A DNA stretch of 64,000 bases. Origin: Harmonia axyridis. Taxonomy: Eukaryota > Arthropoda > Insecta > Coleoptera > Coccinellidae. Location: positions 57,368,352 through 57,432,351 of the forward strand of contig NC_059503.1 in assembly GCF_914767665.1 (NCBI RefSeq). Reading direction: 5' to 3'. Position numbers and translations under genes: made by a program. Below the pieces are notes generated by a model. The model did not search any database. It had not been told where the DNA came from and worked only from the letters and a program-made list of their open reading frames with translations. Positions 23,022 to 33,859 of this stretch are shown piece after piece (position 1 is the first letter of the stretch; every line of letters starts with the position of its first letter).

Positions 23022-24431
23022 AGCATAAACGTTGAATTTTGCTGCCGCCGTTATTTCCGAATTTCGAGGCTTTAATGTAAGAAACTGCTTATACATTTAT
23101 GATTCAAAGTATTGTCTTTCGCTGGCCACTACTTTCTCCCATCTTTCGGACAGCGTACGAATCCCGCGTTGAAGAAAATGGTCATCTTTTGAAGCGATCC
23201 ACGAATCGATCCAATTTTTCACTTCTTCATGAGAAGTGCTGGCCGCGTGCAATTGAACGAAACAAGTGATAATCCGAAGAAGCAACGTATGGAGAATACA
23301 GTGAATGGGGTAGGACTTCCCATTCCAGTGTTTCGAAGTATGTCTTGGCCATTTTCGCAACATGGGGTCGATCATTGTCATGCTGTAAAATCACTTTATC
23401 TCGTTGTATTGCGGCCGTTTGCTTTTCAATGCTCGGCTCAGACGCATTAATTGCGTTCGATAACGATCGAAACAATCACCGGCGCGCCGGTGCTTGTTTC
23501 AATCGGTTTAAACAACCCATAATACACTACGCCGAGCTTGTCCCACCAAATACTGAGCATGACCTTGGAACCGTTGGAAGAGTTGGTTTAGGTTTTTTTG
23601 TTTTCTTTCTTTTTTGTAATATCATGTATTGACACCATTTCCACGCTATTTTTGAAATTTTCATGAATATTGTATTTGGAAATAAAGATTATTATTGTTA
23701 TTGTTATTCGGTTTTGCCGACGACCCGGAAGCATAGCCAGGATATCCTCATGGTTTTGTACGTTTGGGATAATCGTTATGAACCTATTTTTCTTTCCCAG
23801 TCACAATACGATCCAGATATCTCTTCCGTATTTGCCCTGTAAGCAGCTGTTCGCAAGCAAACAAACGCCGTTCAACATTTCTCGGCTTCAACTCGTAAGG
23901 CACCCAATTTTCTTGTTTCTGAATCAATCTCATGACTTTCAGACATTTGGAATGACTCGTTTTGTCACTCTCAATGATCCTGCCATTCTTATTGCGTTGA
24001 AACGAGTCTTGATCAAATAATGCCTCATATTCTGCATCTTCGAAAAGCTTCTCTTTTCCACCGCCATGCTTGTCTTCGACGTCAAAATCCCTGTTCTTGG
24101 AGCGTTGGAATCACTCTTGGCACATTATTTCAATGATAGCGGCTTCACCATAGGTATTTGAGAGCATTCGATGAGCCTTAGCCGCAGATTTCTTCATATT
24201 GAAGCAGAAAATTGAAACCTCCCATATATAACGAGAATTTGGCTCGCAAGCTGACATGTTTAATCGAGAATAACGTTATTATGCAGACACAAATCGACTA
24301 ATATTTCGATGGCGTTATGTTTACAAATACCTACCTCTGCATATTGTATGACCTCTACGATCTATTTATTTCGACTACCACTTACCGCTACAGCCATCTA
24401 TTGCAAAACGGCGTAAGCATAGTTGTACACC
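23022..24431 (-). mobile_element. Decayed mariner, subfamily B, copy 4 (with insertion)
   Basis: Both terminal repeats are recognisable. At the left end, AGCATAAACGTTGAATTTTG carries a small insertion relative to the family. At the right end, the mirror of GGTGTACAACTATGCTTACG ends at 24431, and TA flanks it. The minus-strand start codon is near 24255-24257. Fragments include LQHDNDRPHVAKM, YSPYVASSDYHLFRS, and the C-terminal IRTLSERWEKVVASERQYFES. The length fits a 1.29-kb mariner plus a 120-bp insertion at 23590-23708. Frameshifts are many. Confidence 0.85.
23590..23708 (+). mobile_element. Non-LTR retrotransposon 3' tail inserted in mariner
   Basis: This block is absent from the other subfamily B mariners. 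It ends in AATAAAGATTATTATTGTTA followed by TTGTTATT, a polyadenylation signal plus short tandem tail of the kind that ends many insect non-LTR elements. No coding part is present. The mariner frame resumes immediately after it. Confidence 0.55.
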
Positions 24432-24465
24432 TAATAATATTTTCTCTATTTCAGTATCGTAATGA

Positions 24466-24512
24466 GTTCATTACATTACCCAAAACAGTGTTGTAATGAA
24501 CTCATTACAACA
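24466..24512. repeat. Short hairpin
   Basis: GTAATGAGTTCATTACA and TGTAATGAACTCATTAC are inverted around about 15 bp. Confidence 0.7.
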
Positions 24513-24714
24513 TTGTTTTCAGTTACATTTTTCGTTTCGTGGTTGTCAACACAGATTATCCTATCATAATTCAAGTTACGTAAATTTTCAATATAATATA
24601 TTTTGGATATAGTGAAATGACTTCCAACATCATTCTCAATTTATCCTAATTCTGGTGGTGTTAAATTTTGACAATATTTCACAAAACTTGACTGAAAAAT
24701 ATCGTCTAATACTC

Positions 24715-24788
24715 GTTGCAGAAGGCAATTCCAACACTCGTGCGTTCGAATTTCGCATTCGTGTTGGAATAGGAGCCCATTCTGCAAC
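24715..24788. repeat. 74-bp imperfect hairpin
   Basis: GTTGCAGAA…ATTCCAACACTCGTGCG pairs with CGCATTCGTGTTGGAAT…TTCTGCAAC around the loop TTCGAATTT. The size and pairing would suit a small-RNA precursor or a micro-MITE. There is no evidence for expression. Confidence 0.65.
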
Positions 24789-25386
24789 TTGTTTTAGGAT
24801 ACACTATTGTTTTTCATGGTGTTCAACTATAGAACTACCCAGTGGGGAGTCAGAAGGGTTGGAACATGGTATCTTCGTATTTTTTTCAACTTCTTAGCTC
24901 TTGTGAGTCCTACTTTTCGTTGTCAACATCTTCCATTTGCAGTGAGAACTTCCGCTCGATTAGTCACACTTCATGCCCAAATTCGTACAGTTTGGTGGGC
25001 GGAAGAAGACAAGTGAGACCGACAAAACTTTGCTTTGTAATGCAAATGAACCGAACTTAAATATTGTCGGATTAAGATGTTGGATGTTTTTATTTCGCTA
25101 ATCTCGAACGTATCTGGTTGTCATCTTGTCAGTGTTGTTTCATGCCTTGTTCTTGCCTAATGAAGTCACTTGAGGCATATTCAGATCGTTCTCCGTCCAG
25201 TCATTCTCCGATTCAAGATCGAGGAGAGTTGAGAAGATAATGAAATGAATCTGATCAAGGCCGCCTTCTCTCAGGAAGTATAAGACATTAAAATATAAGT
25301 TTATGTATTGAATTATTTAAAGAAATTCTTCATCTAGATAACTTTCGAGAATTGTTTTGTCGCGTTTTTATCAAAAGTATTTGTAG
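24789..25386. other. Unassigned sequence
   Basis: Overlapping short frames on the plus strand have no recognisable motif. Confidence 0.4.
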
Positions 25387-25388
25387 TA

Positions 25389-26309
25389 TTTGGGTGTTCT
25401 TTTAGAGCTATAGAACTTCAAATTGCAATAAAACAACGATGGATTATTCGATTGACATGAATTTTATTTATCCGCAAGATAATCTTGTGGCATTACATTT
25501 TAAATATGATTTCTGGCATATGACCGCTGACTCGGATGTAGTCCAATCTGGACGTCCAATTTTCGATGACTTTTTCCAACATTTGTGGCCGTATATCGGC
25601 AATAACACGGCGAATGTTGTCTTTCCAAATGGCTTATCCGCATAGACCAATGACTTTACATAGCCCCACAGAAAGTAGTCAAGCGGTGTTGAATCACAAG
25701 ATCTTGGAGGCCAAATCACAGGTCCAAAACGTGAAATTAGGCGGTCACCAAACGTGTCTTTCAATAAATCGATTGTGGCACGAGCTGTGTGACATGTTGC
25801 GCCGTCTTGTTGTAACCACAGCTCCTGGACATCATGGTTGTTCAATTCAGGAATGAAGAAGTTAGTAATCATGGCTCTATACCGATAACCATTGACTGTA
25901 ACGTTCTGGCCATCATCGTTTTTGAAGAAGTACGGACCAATGATTCCACCAGCCCATAAAGCGCACCAAACAGTCAGTTTTCCTGGATGTAACGGTGTTT
26001 CGACATACACTTGAGGATTAGCTTCATTCCAAATGCGGCAGTTTTGTTTGTTGACGTAGCCATTCAACCAGAAGTGCGCTTCATCGCTAAACAAAATAAA
26101 ATGGACTTAGTGCGCGATACGTATTCCGCACAGAACCATTATTTTCGAAATGAAATTGAACTATTTTCAAGCGTTGTTCAGGCGTGAGTCTATTCATGAT
26201 GAATTGCCAAATCAAACTGAGAATAAATCACTTGACAGCTATTAAATAGGTGGCCATCTTGAGCAGTAATGCTAACTTAAAGTTATATACTTCGAAAAAA
26301 AACACCCGT
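25389..26309 (-). mobile_element. DD41D transposon, internally deleted copy
   Basis: It carries the two family ends (GGGTGTTCTTTTAGAGC at the left, the mirror of ACGGGTGTTTTTTTTCGAAG at the right) with TA outside. On the minus strand the catalytic half is nearly intact (FSDEAHFWLNGY, LQQDGATCHTA, TPLDYFLWGYVK). The region for residues about 30-145 is deleted, with the junction AAACAAAATAAAATGG at about 26091-26106. The copy at 55891-56825 has the same junction. A frameshift in KPQTLDHLE ends the frame early. Confidence 0.85.
25468..26094 (-). pseudogene. DD41D transposase, catalytic half
   Basis: This 208-codon frame holds all three acidic residues (Asp in FSDEA, Asp in QQDGAT, Asp in PLDYF with 41 residues between the last two). 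It lacks the DNA-binding half and runs out of frame after YADKP, so the normal C-terminus (TSRLDYIRASRGG in related copies) is lost. Without DNA-binding helices it cannot be autonomous. Confidence 0.8.
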
Positions 26310-26311
26310 TA

Positions 26312-27349
26312 TTATCAGGAGATAATACTATGTGTACACTTATATGCTTCTCAGAACATCCCCAATAGCCAAAGTCTGGTATCTCGTTATTCTCGGCAAA
26401 GCCAGAATAACTCTTCGGCATTTCTCAGCCTGATAAAATCTGCCTACTGCCTCACAGCGGCTTTTTTCATAAGAGATCACCATTTATTCTAGACGTATTC
26501 GATTTATCTACAGAAGAAGCAGCCTCCGATAAGGTTCGAAACGAAAAAAACCAATGTGGATTCTTGTTATCAATTCGTCGCTGAGATAAGCAACAAGAAG
26601 CAGATTTAACACCTTGTCGGCAGGTTTAAAGAGCGGTTTTCGATGTGAGAGATTAGAATGTGGTCCCTTACCGCTGCTGCATTTATAAGAAAAACAAACA
26701 AAGTCTCCTTGGTGGCCTTTCGAAGTGCTAAACAAGTGGAAACGTGACGTGTTTGCTTAAGATCTTAGGTTCCATTCTATATCATTTGTGAGTAGGTTAA
26801 CTTTCAGTATTGAAACCGTTCTAATGAAAATTTGGAGTTTAGGTTGTTTTCGAAGATTTGATTTTTTTCGATAAGCTCTCCGTTTTATTGAATATTTGAC
26901 TTTACCTCCTTTCATGTAGATAAATGGTAATTTCTATTAGGTGTGGTTCCAGAAAAAGCTAAGGAAAAAGATCTCAGATGTTAAACTAAAAGACCCTTTC
27001 TTTAATAATTCATATCAAATACGGAGAGGCATCTCAACTCAAAATTTTTCAGTGTTATGCATTATTGAATCTCAATTTGAATAAGCAAAATCTATTAAAT
27101 AGTCAATTTCTCACAAGCCCACTTGCTGACAACAACTAAAAATTCAGAATAGGAAAGAAAGAATACAATATTCTTCTTAATGGAATCTATTGCAGAAAAA
27201 CTAAATGCATTAAATCATCTAATTGAGACACCAGCTGCTTCAGTTCATTCAAGACCGTTAGAAATAAATAAGGAGCTATTAATTTTTAGGAACAAACGAA
27301 AATTACAGTTTCCTCGAGTCGTTTAAAAAAAAAGTCGTTTTAACAAGGG
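26312..27349. other. Unassigned sequence
   Basis: A minus-strand 75-codon frame at 26508-26735 contains a TATAAATGCAG phrase at its DNA level, but no family is recognised. The rest is AT-rich. Confidence 0.4.
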
Positions 27350-27500
27350 CCCGCAAACGCTTTATTTTCGAAACACAGGGTGTTATAATTTGGTTTTTTC
27401 TCATAGCACTTTCCCTTCAAATGATATTTAACTAAAATTCGGCGTAGATATTCCTAATAAAGTTTTTATCATGTAGTATGCTAATTTTGAAGGCAAATCT
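27350..27500 (+). repeat. Dispersed repeat (GCAAACGCTTTATTTTCGAA), copy 1
   Basis: GCAAACGCTTTATTTTCGAA followed by ACACAGGGTGTT recurs in inverse orientation at 29652-29690 and in this orientation at 53953-54040. The first two copies bracket the intact mariner. Confidence 0.5.
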
Positions 27501-27632
27501 ACAGGAGGATATGTTTATCTGGAGCAGTGACCGCTTCTTTCCTCCAAAACTTTTTTTTGGTGACCACTGGTAGTTCAGAAAAATGTAAAAAGAAAGTTTG
27601 GTTCAGTGCCACACTTTTTGGCTTCATGTATA

Positions 27633-28914
27633 AGGTGTGTGAATAAGTCTTTCCCGTTTTTTTTCGAATTTTGAGCCTTTATTGTGAAAAAATGGTTACA
27701 AATGAATTATTGAAAGTATTGGCCATCGCTAGCTACAACTTTTCCCCATCTTTCTGGCAACATATGAATCCCGTTGCGAAAAAATTCGACCGGTTTGGCC
27801 TCTATCCAGTCATCCACCCATTTTTTGGCTTCCTCGTAGAAATGGAAGTGCTGGTCAGCCAGGCCATGCGTCATCGATCTGAAGAGATGGTAATCAGACG
27901 GAGCAATGTCTGGACTATACGGCGGGTGGGGTAGGACTTCCCATTTGAGCGTTTCTAAGTATGTTTTCACCGGCTGTGCAACATGTGGGCGAGCATTGTC
28001 ATGTTGCAAAATAACTTTGTCGTGCCTGTCGGAGTATTGTGGCCGTTTTTCTCGCAGTGCGCGGCTCAAACGCATCAATTGTCGTCGATAGACCTCGCCT
28101 GTGATCCTTTCATTCGGTTTCAGAAGCTCATAGTAAACCACACCTAGCTGGTCCCACCATATAGAGAGCATGAGCTTGGCGCCATGAATATTTGGCTTGG
28201 CCGTCGATGATGATGCATGGCCGGGTAGTCCCCATGATTTTCTTCGCTTCTGATTATCGTAACGGATCCACTTTTCATCGCCAGTCACGATACGATGCAG
28301 AAAACCCTTTCTTTTATGTCGCTGAAGCAGCTGTTCGCAAGTGAAAAAACGCCGTTCGACGTCTCTCAGCTTCAGTTCGTACGGCACCCAATTTCCTTGC
28401 TTTTGGATCATTCCTATGGCTTTCAAACGCTTGGAAATGGTTGTTCGGTCAACTCCCAATGCTTCAGCAAGTTCTTCTTGCGTTTGACACGAATCTTCAT
28501 CAAGCAAAGTCGCCAATTCTTGATCTTCAAAGATTTGCGGCCGCCCGGAACGCTCCTTGTCTTCCACGTCGAAATCGCCACTTTTGAAGCGTCGAAACAA
28601 TCCGCGAACACTTGAATCATCGACACAACCTTCTCCATAAGCTTCCTGAAGCAACCGATGCGCCTCGGCAGCAGATTTCTTCAAATTGAACCAATAAAGT
28701 GAAACTTCCCGCAAATGACGTCGACTCGGCTCAAATTTCGACATTTTCACGATTTCAAAAATTTATGATGCGAAAAAATTTCAACTAATGTGTTAGTGTG
28801 GAATTGTTGAGAGATGAATAAGCTTCGATTATGACATATGTAACCATTAAATACTCGCACAGTATTGGTGGCACCATCTCTTACAAAAAACGGGAAAGAC
28901 TTATTCACACACCT
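27633..28914 (-). mobile_element. Mariner element, apparently complete (subfamily A)
   Basis: It is 1282 bp long with terminal inverted repeats that match perfectly over 30 bp (27633-27662 and 28885-28914; they start AGGTGTGTGAATAAGTC). TA precedes the left end. The right flank reads GA where TA is expected, so one base of the target duplication has changed. One uninterrupted transposase frame fills the element. The combination of exact terminal repeats and an open, full-length gene marks it as the youngest mariner in the window. Confidence 0.95.
27707..28744 (-). CDS. Mariner transposase, intact D,D34D enzyme
   Basis: This is the cut-and-paste transposase of the mariner element; it acts in the nucleus on the element's own terminal repeats and integrates at TA. 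I take the ATG at 28744 as the start (MSKFEPSRRH), giving 345 residues, the usual mariner length; the frame is open two codons further upstream but begins there with GTG. An N-terminal helix-turn-helix region (about residues 1-115) is followed by the family signature WVPYEL at 119-124. The catalytic triad is Asp156 (IVTGDEKWI), Asp249 (LQHDNARPHVA) and Asp284 (SPDIAPSDYHLF), with 34 residues between the last two. The C-terminus is LPERWGKVVASDGQYFQ. No stops or frameshifts are present. Whether it is active cannot be told from sequence alone. Confidence 0.95.
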   Translation of the reverse strand: MSKFEPSRRHLREVSLYWFNLKKSAAEAHRLLQEAYGEGCVDDSSVRGLFRRFKSGDFDVEDKERSGRPQIFEDQELATLLDEDSCQTQEELAEALGVDRTTISKRLKAIGMIQKQGNWVPYELKLRDVERRFFTCEQLLQRHKRKGFLHRIVTGDEKWIRYDNQKRRKSWGLPGHASSSTAKPNIHGAKLMLSIWWDQLGVVYYELLKPNERITGEVYRRQLMRLSRALREKRPQYSDRHDKVILQHDNARPHVAQPVKTYLETLKWEVLPHPPYSPDIAPSDYHLFRSMTHGLADQHFHFYEEAKKWVDDWIEAKPVEFFRNGIHMLPERWGKVVASDGQYFQ

Positions 28915-28916
28915 GA

Positions 28917-29448
28917 TAGTTTTGCCGTATCTACTATCGATTAAAATATAATAATATAAAATTATAATAATTTTTCAGTGATCCTCAGGAGAATCGAAAT
29001 TATTATAAAGAGCCAGTTACTTTACTGTGATGAATATAGTTATTTATTTTACTAGGAAAGTAGTGAGGCTAGGAGTTCAGCCAAGGCAGTCAATCTACTT
29101 TGCTGCAGAGTTATTATGATACATGTAGGATTTTGTATTTGTAAAATATTACATTCCCACAATCTTTTTATTTTTCTTGTAGAGATGAATAAAAACGAAA
29201 TTTAATAGAAATCGCAATTATTGGAACGATTGGTTGCTATGGAAATTATATCCATGATGATTAAAGTTTGGCAACTTATGAAATATCTGACAGTTTTTTG
29301 GAAAAATATCGGATATATTTATATTATGGACAGTGATAGCAACTTAAAAGTACTTATTTCTTCAGAAATAATGTAATATTAATAATAAGGTGGCAAAAAA
29401 TATTGATTGTCAGAAAATGTCGAATGTTTTATTCTCATTAATGATAAT
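28917..29448. other. Unassigned AT-rich sequence
   Basis: No gene is recognised. Confidence 0.4.
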
Positions 29449-29514
29449 TACTTTGCTGCCTAGGTGGGAAAGTAGTTACTTTGCTGCCTAGGCAGGAAAA
29501 GTAATACTTTGCTG
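29449..29514. repeat. 28-bp tandem repeat, about 2.4 units
   Basis: The units begin TACTTTGCTGCCTAGG at 29449 and 29477; a partial third starts at 29505. A related single phrase occurs near 29097. Confidence 0.85.
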
Positions 29515-29651
29515 ATTGATATGTGTCTACAAAATCAATATTTGCTGTCGATCTGAGAAAACATTAATTATATTTGGTACTTATTTACCCAATCTATATC
29601 GAAGATTGATAAAGATTCGATAAAATAATCACCAAAAAGTAAAACTACAAG

Positions 29652-29690
29652 AAACACTCTGTTACTCGAAAATAAAGTGTTTGCGGACTC
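29652..29690 (-). repeat. Dispersed repeat (GCAAACGCTTTATTTTCGAA), copy 2
   Basis: The reverse complement reads CCGCAAACACTTTATTTTCG, then AGTAACAGAGTGTT; it is inverted relative to 27350. Confidence 0.5.
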
Positions 29691-31099
29691 ATGTATATAG
29701 AACTTTTTTGTCTTAAAATTATCCAAAGAATATCTCATTTTCTTTGTTTCTCCAATTTAGCAACACGCCTTAAGTTACCACCAAAAAGAGGAAGCATAAT
29801 AAAATTATATTCACTAGTTACAATGTCAGTTTTTTTTGTTCATAAGATTTCAATAGAATGATCTAGGTAGCCCTGTGTTCGCAGTTTTCAGAAGTGAAAT
29901 TTTTTTCCGTCTCCTTTTTACACAGATGATAAAGCATGTAGAACATATTTTCCATTCCTTAATTTCCATCATTTGTAGGTAGATTGGTAGATTACAATCT
30001 ACAAGAGGCCACATAAACCTCAATTCGAAATTGACTCTAAATATCAAGCATGAGTCAATGCTTTACGTTATAAGAGAAAACAATCCAAATGAAGAGATCG
30101 AGAAAATCATTATTCAACAGTGTTGTTCGAATAGCTGAAAGAGTTGCCATGTATAGAAAACGGGCTGAGAACATTACGGCTACCCAAAAGAGGGAGACCC
30201 ATTTATGTATCCAATGAAATATAATGGGCAAATAATCGTCATTATGCTGTGTGAACGAGGTGAAAGAATATTGGCTGTAATGAGCGTATCCATAATTATA
30301 TGCAATTTGATAGCGCCGTCATTACCTATAAGCGTACAAACTATCAAGATGTTGGCGCTACGAGTAAAAATGCTGTCAATGTTCCATGATTTTTGCGATC
30401 AAATTCAATTTTCAAACAAATAATTTCAGAATTTCGAGTAACAAAGATTCCATTCAGAATGTCAAAATTTTTGGCCTCATCTGATAAAAATATATCTAGT
30501 AGCTTAACAGCCATGATGATAGCCAACCTTCTTAAAGGAGACGGCACATAAAGAAGAAGAAGCTTAACAGTCAGGGAAGTTAATTTATATCGAAACGGGA
30601 ATCACCCACCACAAATTTTCAATTATCTGATGCTAACTTGAAGTGCTCCCAAATTTTGGCAGAATAAACATTTGTATTACACCAGGTAAACAGCAATAAA
30701 GCAAAATGAGTATAATCACAATGTTTACACGGAGTAAACACTCGCCGACTGTGTAGTACCCGTAAAGAGTGGGAGCAATAAATAAAGTAGGATTTACAAA
30801 CACGGAAGATTACCAGAATCATTTTTTTTTTTTGAATCAGCGCTTCCATATGATGTGAGGTTCAAGAACCATTTTCTCTTCGACAAACTTCCTTACGTTT
30901 CAATATTGAGGACACTATATTACTAAGTTATTTGTAGGTACACAATTTCATTTGATTTTCATACAAGTGAACATTTTTGGAACCATTTGGGAAGATGAGA
31001 AGAAAATAGTCTGACTCAAATCCCTTTCAAATTTTTTGAGTTGTAGATTATTTTGTATGGTTGAAGAATTATAAATGCTTCAAAATCAGACTACCAACA
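29691..31099. other. Unassigned AT-rich sequence
   Basis: Several short frames are present, none with a recognisable motif. Confidence 0.4.
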
Positions 31100-31215
31100 G
31101 ATAATAATGAAATATAACCATGAAATTTGTGTGAATCAGATATATTCTCACACGATTTTGTTCTGCAAGATGTATCAGAATGAACGGATTTGCCACAGAA
31201 TTAAAGATAATAATT
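31100..31215 (+). repeat. Dispersed repeat (ACGATTTTGTTCTRCAAGAT family), copy 2
   Basis: ATATAACCATGAAA, then CACACGATTTTGTTCTGCAA and GAATGAACGGA, match 50630-50755 in order; it is weaker to 12495-12600. Confidence 0.7.
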
Positions 31216-31283
31216 TATAATACTTATACAGGGTGCGCGGCTATATCTCAGGATTCACTCATCGTTGAGACTTGCGGTAAAAA

Positions 31284-32675
31284 TTTTTATCACTAAAGTG
31301 TACAAGAAAACACACTAAAATTGTTTTGAAGTTCCTCTACCGCTAGGGGGCGTAAAAGCTATCGTCGAGTAGAAAAATGAATTTTACTCGAAAATGTTTT
31401 ATATGAAGTTGAAGAAAATATATCATCACTGTAATCATTGTGAAATTCCTTTTTTTTTTTTGAATTGTCACTTTCGATTCTACGACATCGAATAAGGGTA
31501 GGTGACAGGGAAAAATCTGACTGATTGAAATGTCTGTAGCTTCAGTTTGGCTCAACGTTTTTGAGCAAATTAGATCTCGTCTCAGAGATAATATCTTGTT
31601 GATTGAGGACAAAATATACTCATAATAAATTTGTTTTTGCTGCTTTCGATAGGAACCGCTAAGTCAGAAGTTCATTGTTTTGTTCATTTCACTCCGAAAT
31701 TTCAAATGTAATGATAGGATTTTCTTAACAAAAACAGAAGTTTTATCTTTGCATGAAAAAATCTGAAGGTCGCAAAACGATAGTTTCTGGAGTTATGGCC
31801 GAATGAAGATATTCTTCAACTGATGCACTGCGAAAAACCAAATTGTGTCTTTAGGTTCAGATAAAAACAGTAATCCCATCAAATTTGTATGAAAAAACCA
31901 GAAGGTCGCAAAGCGATAGGTTCAGACGTTCTGGAGTTATGGCCGAAAGAAGATACAATTTAGTTTTTCAGTGCATCAGTTGAAGAATATCTTTTTTCGG
32001 CCATAACTCCAGAACGCCTGAAGCTATCGCTTTGCGACCTTTTGGGGTTTTCATACAAATTTGATGGGATTTCTGTTTCTGTAAGAACTTGAAGACACAA
32101 TTTGGTTTTTCGCCGTGCATCAGTTGAAGAATATCTTCTTTCGGCCATAACTTCAGAACGCCTGCAACTCTCGCATTGCGACCTGCAGGTTTTTTCTTGC
32201 AAACTTGATGGAATTTCTGTTTCTGTTAAGAAAATCCTATCATTACATTTGAAATTTCGAAGTAACATGAACAAAACAATGAAATTATGACTAAGCGCCC
32301 CCTATCGAAAGCAGCAAAAACAAATTTATCATGACTATATTTTGTCCTCAATCAACAAGATATTATCTTTCAGACGAGATCTAATTGGCTCAAAAATGTT
32401 GAGCCAAACTGAAGTTACAGGCACTTCAATCAGTCAGATTTCTCCCTTTCACCTACCCTTATTTGATGTCGTAAAATCGAAAGTGACAATTCAAAAAGAT
32501 AGAGAATTCCACAAGGATTACAGTCATGATATTTTTTCTTCAACTTCATATGAAACATTTTCGAGTAAAATTCATTTTTCTACTCGACGATAACAATTAC
32601 GCCCACTAGCGGTAGAGGTATGAACTTCAAAACAATTTCCAGTGTGTATTCTTGTACACTTTAGTGATAAAAAAA
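31284..32675. mobile_element. Fold-back element, family D, with tandem core
   Basis: Outer arms of about 460 bp (31284-31745 and 32220-32675) are inverted copies starting TTTTATCACTAAAGTGTACA. Between them lie two tandem units of about 130 bp on each side, pointing in opposite directions. Each carries a GGTCGCAAARCGATAG-type phrase and the words GAGTTATGGCCGAA and TTTGATGGGATT. This gives an outer-arm, tandem-repeat, tandem-repeat, outer-arm architecture like classical insect fold-back transposons. No transposase is encoded. Confidence 0.85.
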
Positions 32676-32755
32676 CTCGCCACTTCGTGGCACCTTTTTG
32701 GATTTTAAATTCGTGGAAGAATATCAATGCCCTTTACACTTGTATTATAAATAAC
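32676..32755 (-). repeat. Dispersed repeat, copy 1 (partner at 50330-50425)
   Basis: AACTCGCCACTTCGTGGC, then GTGGAAGAATATCAATGCC and TTGTATTATAAATAAC, match the reverse complement of 50330-50425 in order. Confidence 0.7.
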
Positions 32756-33544
32756 TATTCCTTTGAAATCTGTTTATATTATCTTTAACATTTTGGATAT
32801 TTTACTTACTCAAAATTACTTCCGAAAGAGTGAAAATAATTAAAATTTGCTCTGTTTTTATTATACACGGTAACGTTTTCCTGAAAATAATGTTTATCTC
32901 AATCAGTATTTATGATTTATTAAACATTAACTTCATGAAAATAAAATTTCGACGCAATTAGAAATGTTCGTATTACGCTTCCCAATGGCACCGTAAAAAA
33001 AAAATAAATTACATATTAAAACCCGATTCCCCACATTCTATTTCCGTCATGACGATAACGAATCTCCGAATTCGATTTTCCCAATTTTACATCTCATAAT
33101 AAATACACATAAACACAAACGTAAAAACAGCAGAGAGAGAGACAGAGGTGGGAGCAAGAGAGCGTTTAACGATCTCGGTTTGCGTTGACGATCCAAGGAC
33201 GCGACCTAGAGACGAGATTTCGCAGCCTCTGAGATTTATGTCGAGAAAAAACATCGAGTCGTTTGGCTGCTGTTATGACTCCTTTGATGGATGATGACCC
33301 ATTGAGTTCTAGACGAGACTGGGGGATAGACATTTCTTTTAGATCTGACTTCTCTTCGGCACCCTTGGACGTCTATTTGGTTAGTGTCGATTCGATTTTA
33401 TGAAAATTTTCTCGATAAGGAACACACGAAAAGAATAGATTTCGTAGTTTTCCAATAATATTCATTTTGACATAAAAAAAAACACTATATTTTAATAGAA
33501 AATAATGGATGTTAATTTCATTGTAAAGAGGAAGGTATGCGTTT
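32756..33544. other. Unassigned; includes a GA-rich, less AT-rich stretch
   Basis: From about 33120 to 33410 a GAGAGAGAGACAGAGG run is followed by about 250 bp of more balanced composition with several short ATG frames. It resembles an insect promoter or 5' untranslated region, but there is no TATA box, frame or splice pair I can rely on. Confidence 0.25.
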
Positions 33545-33857
33545 CACGATGTAAAACTATAATGGATGCCACGGATACGGTTTCAGTTCCATATCTTTTT
33601 CATGAAATTTTCCATGATCAATTCGCACATTTTCGGCTGTAGCTATGTCCCCGATGACTCACGAACTCCATCTTTAAGGTCTTGAATCTATTGTGCAACA
33701 TTGATATAGACTCTATCTTTCACATGGCCCCAAAGAAAAAAGGCTAAAGGTGTTATATCACAAGATCTCGGTGGCCAATTACAATCACCACTTCGAGAAA
33801 TAACAAAACTAGGAAACTTTTGCAGAATTGCGATTGTATCGTTGCTTGTTTCTCATG
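33545..33857 (-). pseudogene. Rosa-like DDxD transposase, C-terminal relic
   Basis: Read on the minus strand: a degraded histidine/threonine-rich segment, then NWPPRSCDITPLAFFLWGHVK and VYINVAQ, ending LIME. The third catalytic Asp (PLDF in relatives) is replaced by Ala. It is cut at its 5' side by the DD41D element that begins at 33860. It belongs with the relic at 39050-40530 rather than with the 58.4-kb family. Confidence 0.65.
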
Positions 33858-33859
33858 TA

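Noticed and set aside
22689..23096. 136-codon minus-strand frame
   Set aside because: Its first residues are mariner terminal-repeat sequence, so the start is fortuitous; no motif is seen in the rest.
24720..24760. tRNA gene around TTCGAATT
   Set aside because: The GTTCGAATTTCGC phrase resembles a T-loop, but no acceptor stem, anticodon arm or D-loop can be fitted; the sequence is a simple hairpin.
25468..25856. Plus-strand frames over the DD41D copies (about 70-95 codons)
   Set aside because: They are antisense shadows of the transposase; the same shadows recur over every copy.
28745..28750. GTG start for the intact mariner transposase
   Set aside because: A proper ATG six bases downstream gives the standard 345-residue length and the usual N-terminus.
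29449..29514. CRISPR-like array
   Set aside because: There are only 2.4 contiguous units without spacers; it is a plain tandem repeat in a eukaryotic genome.
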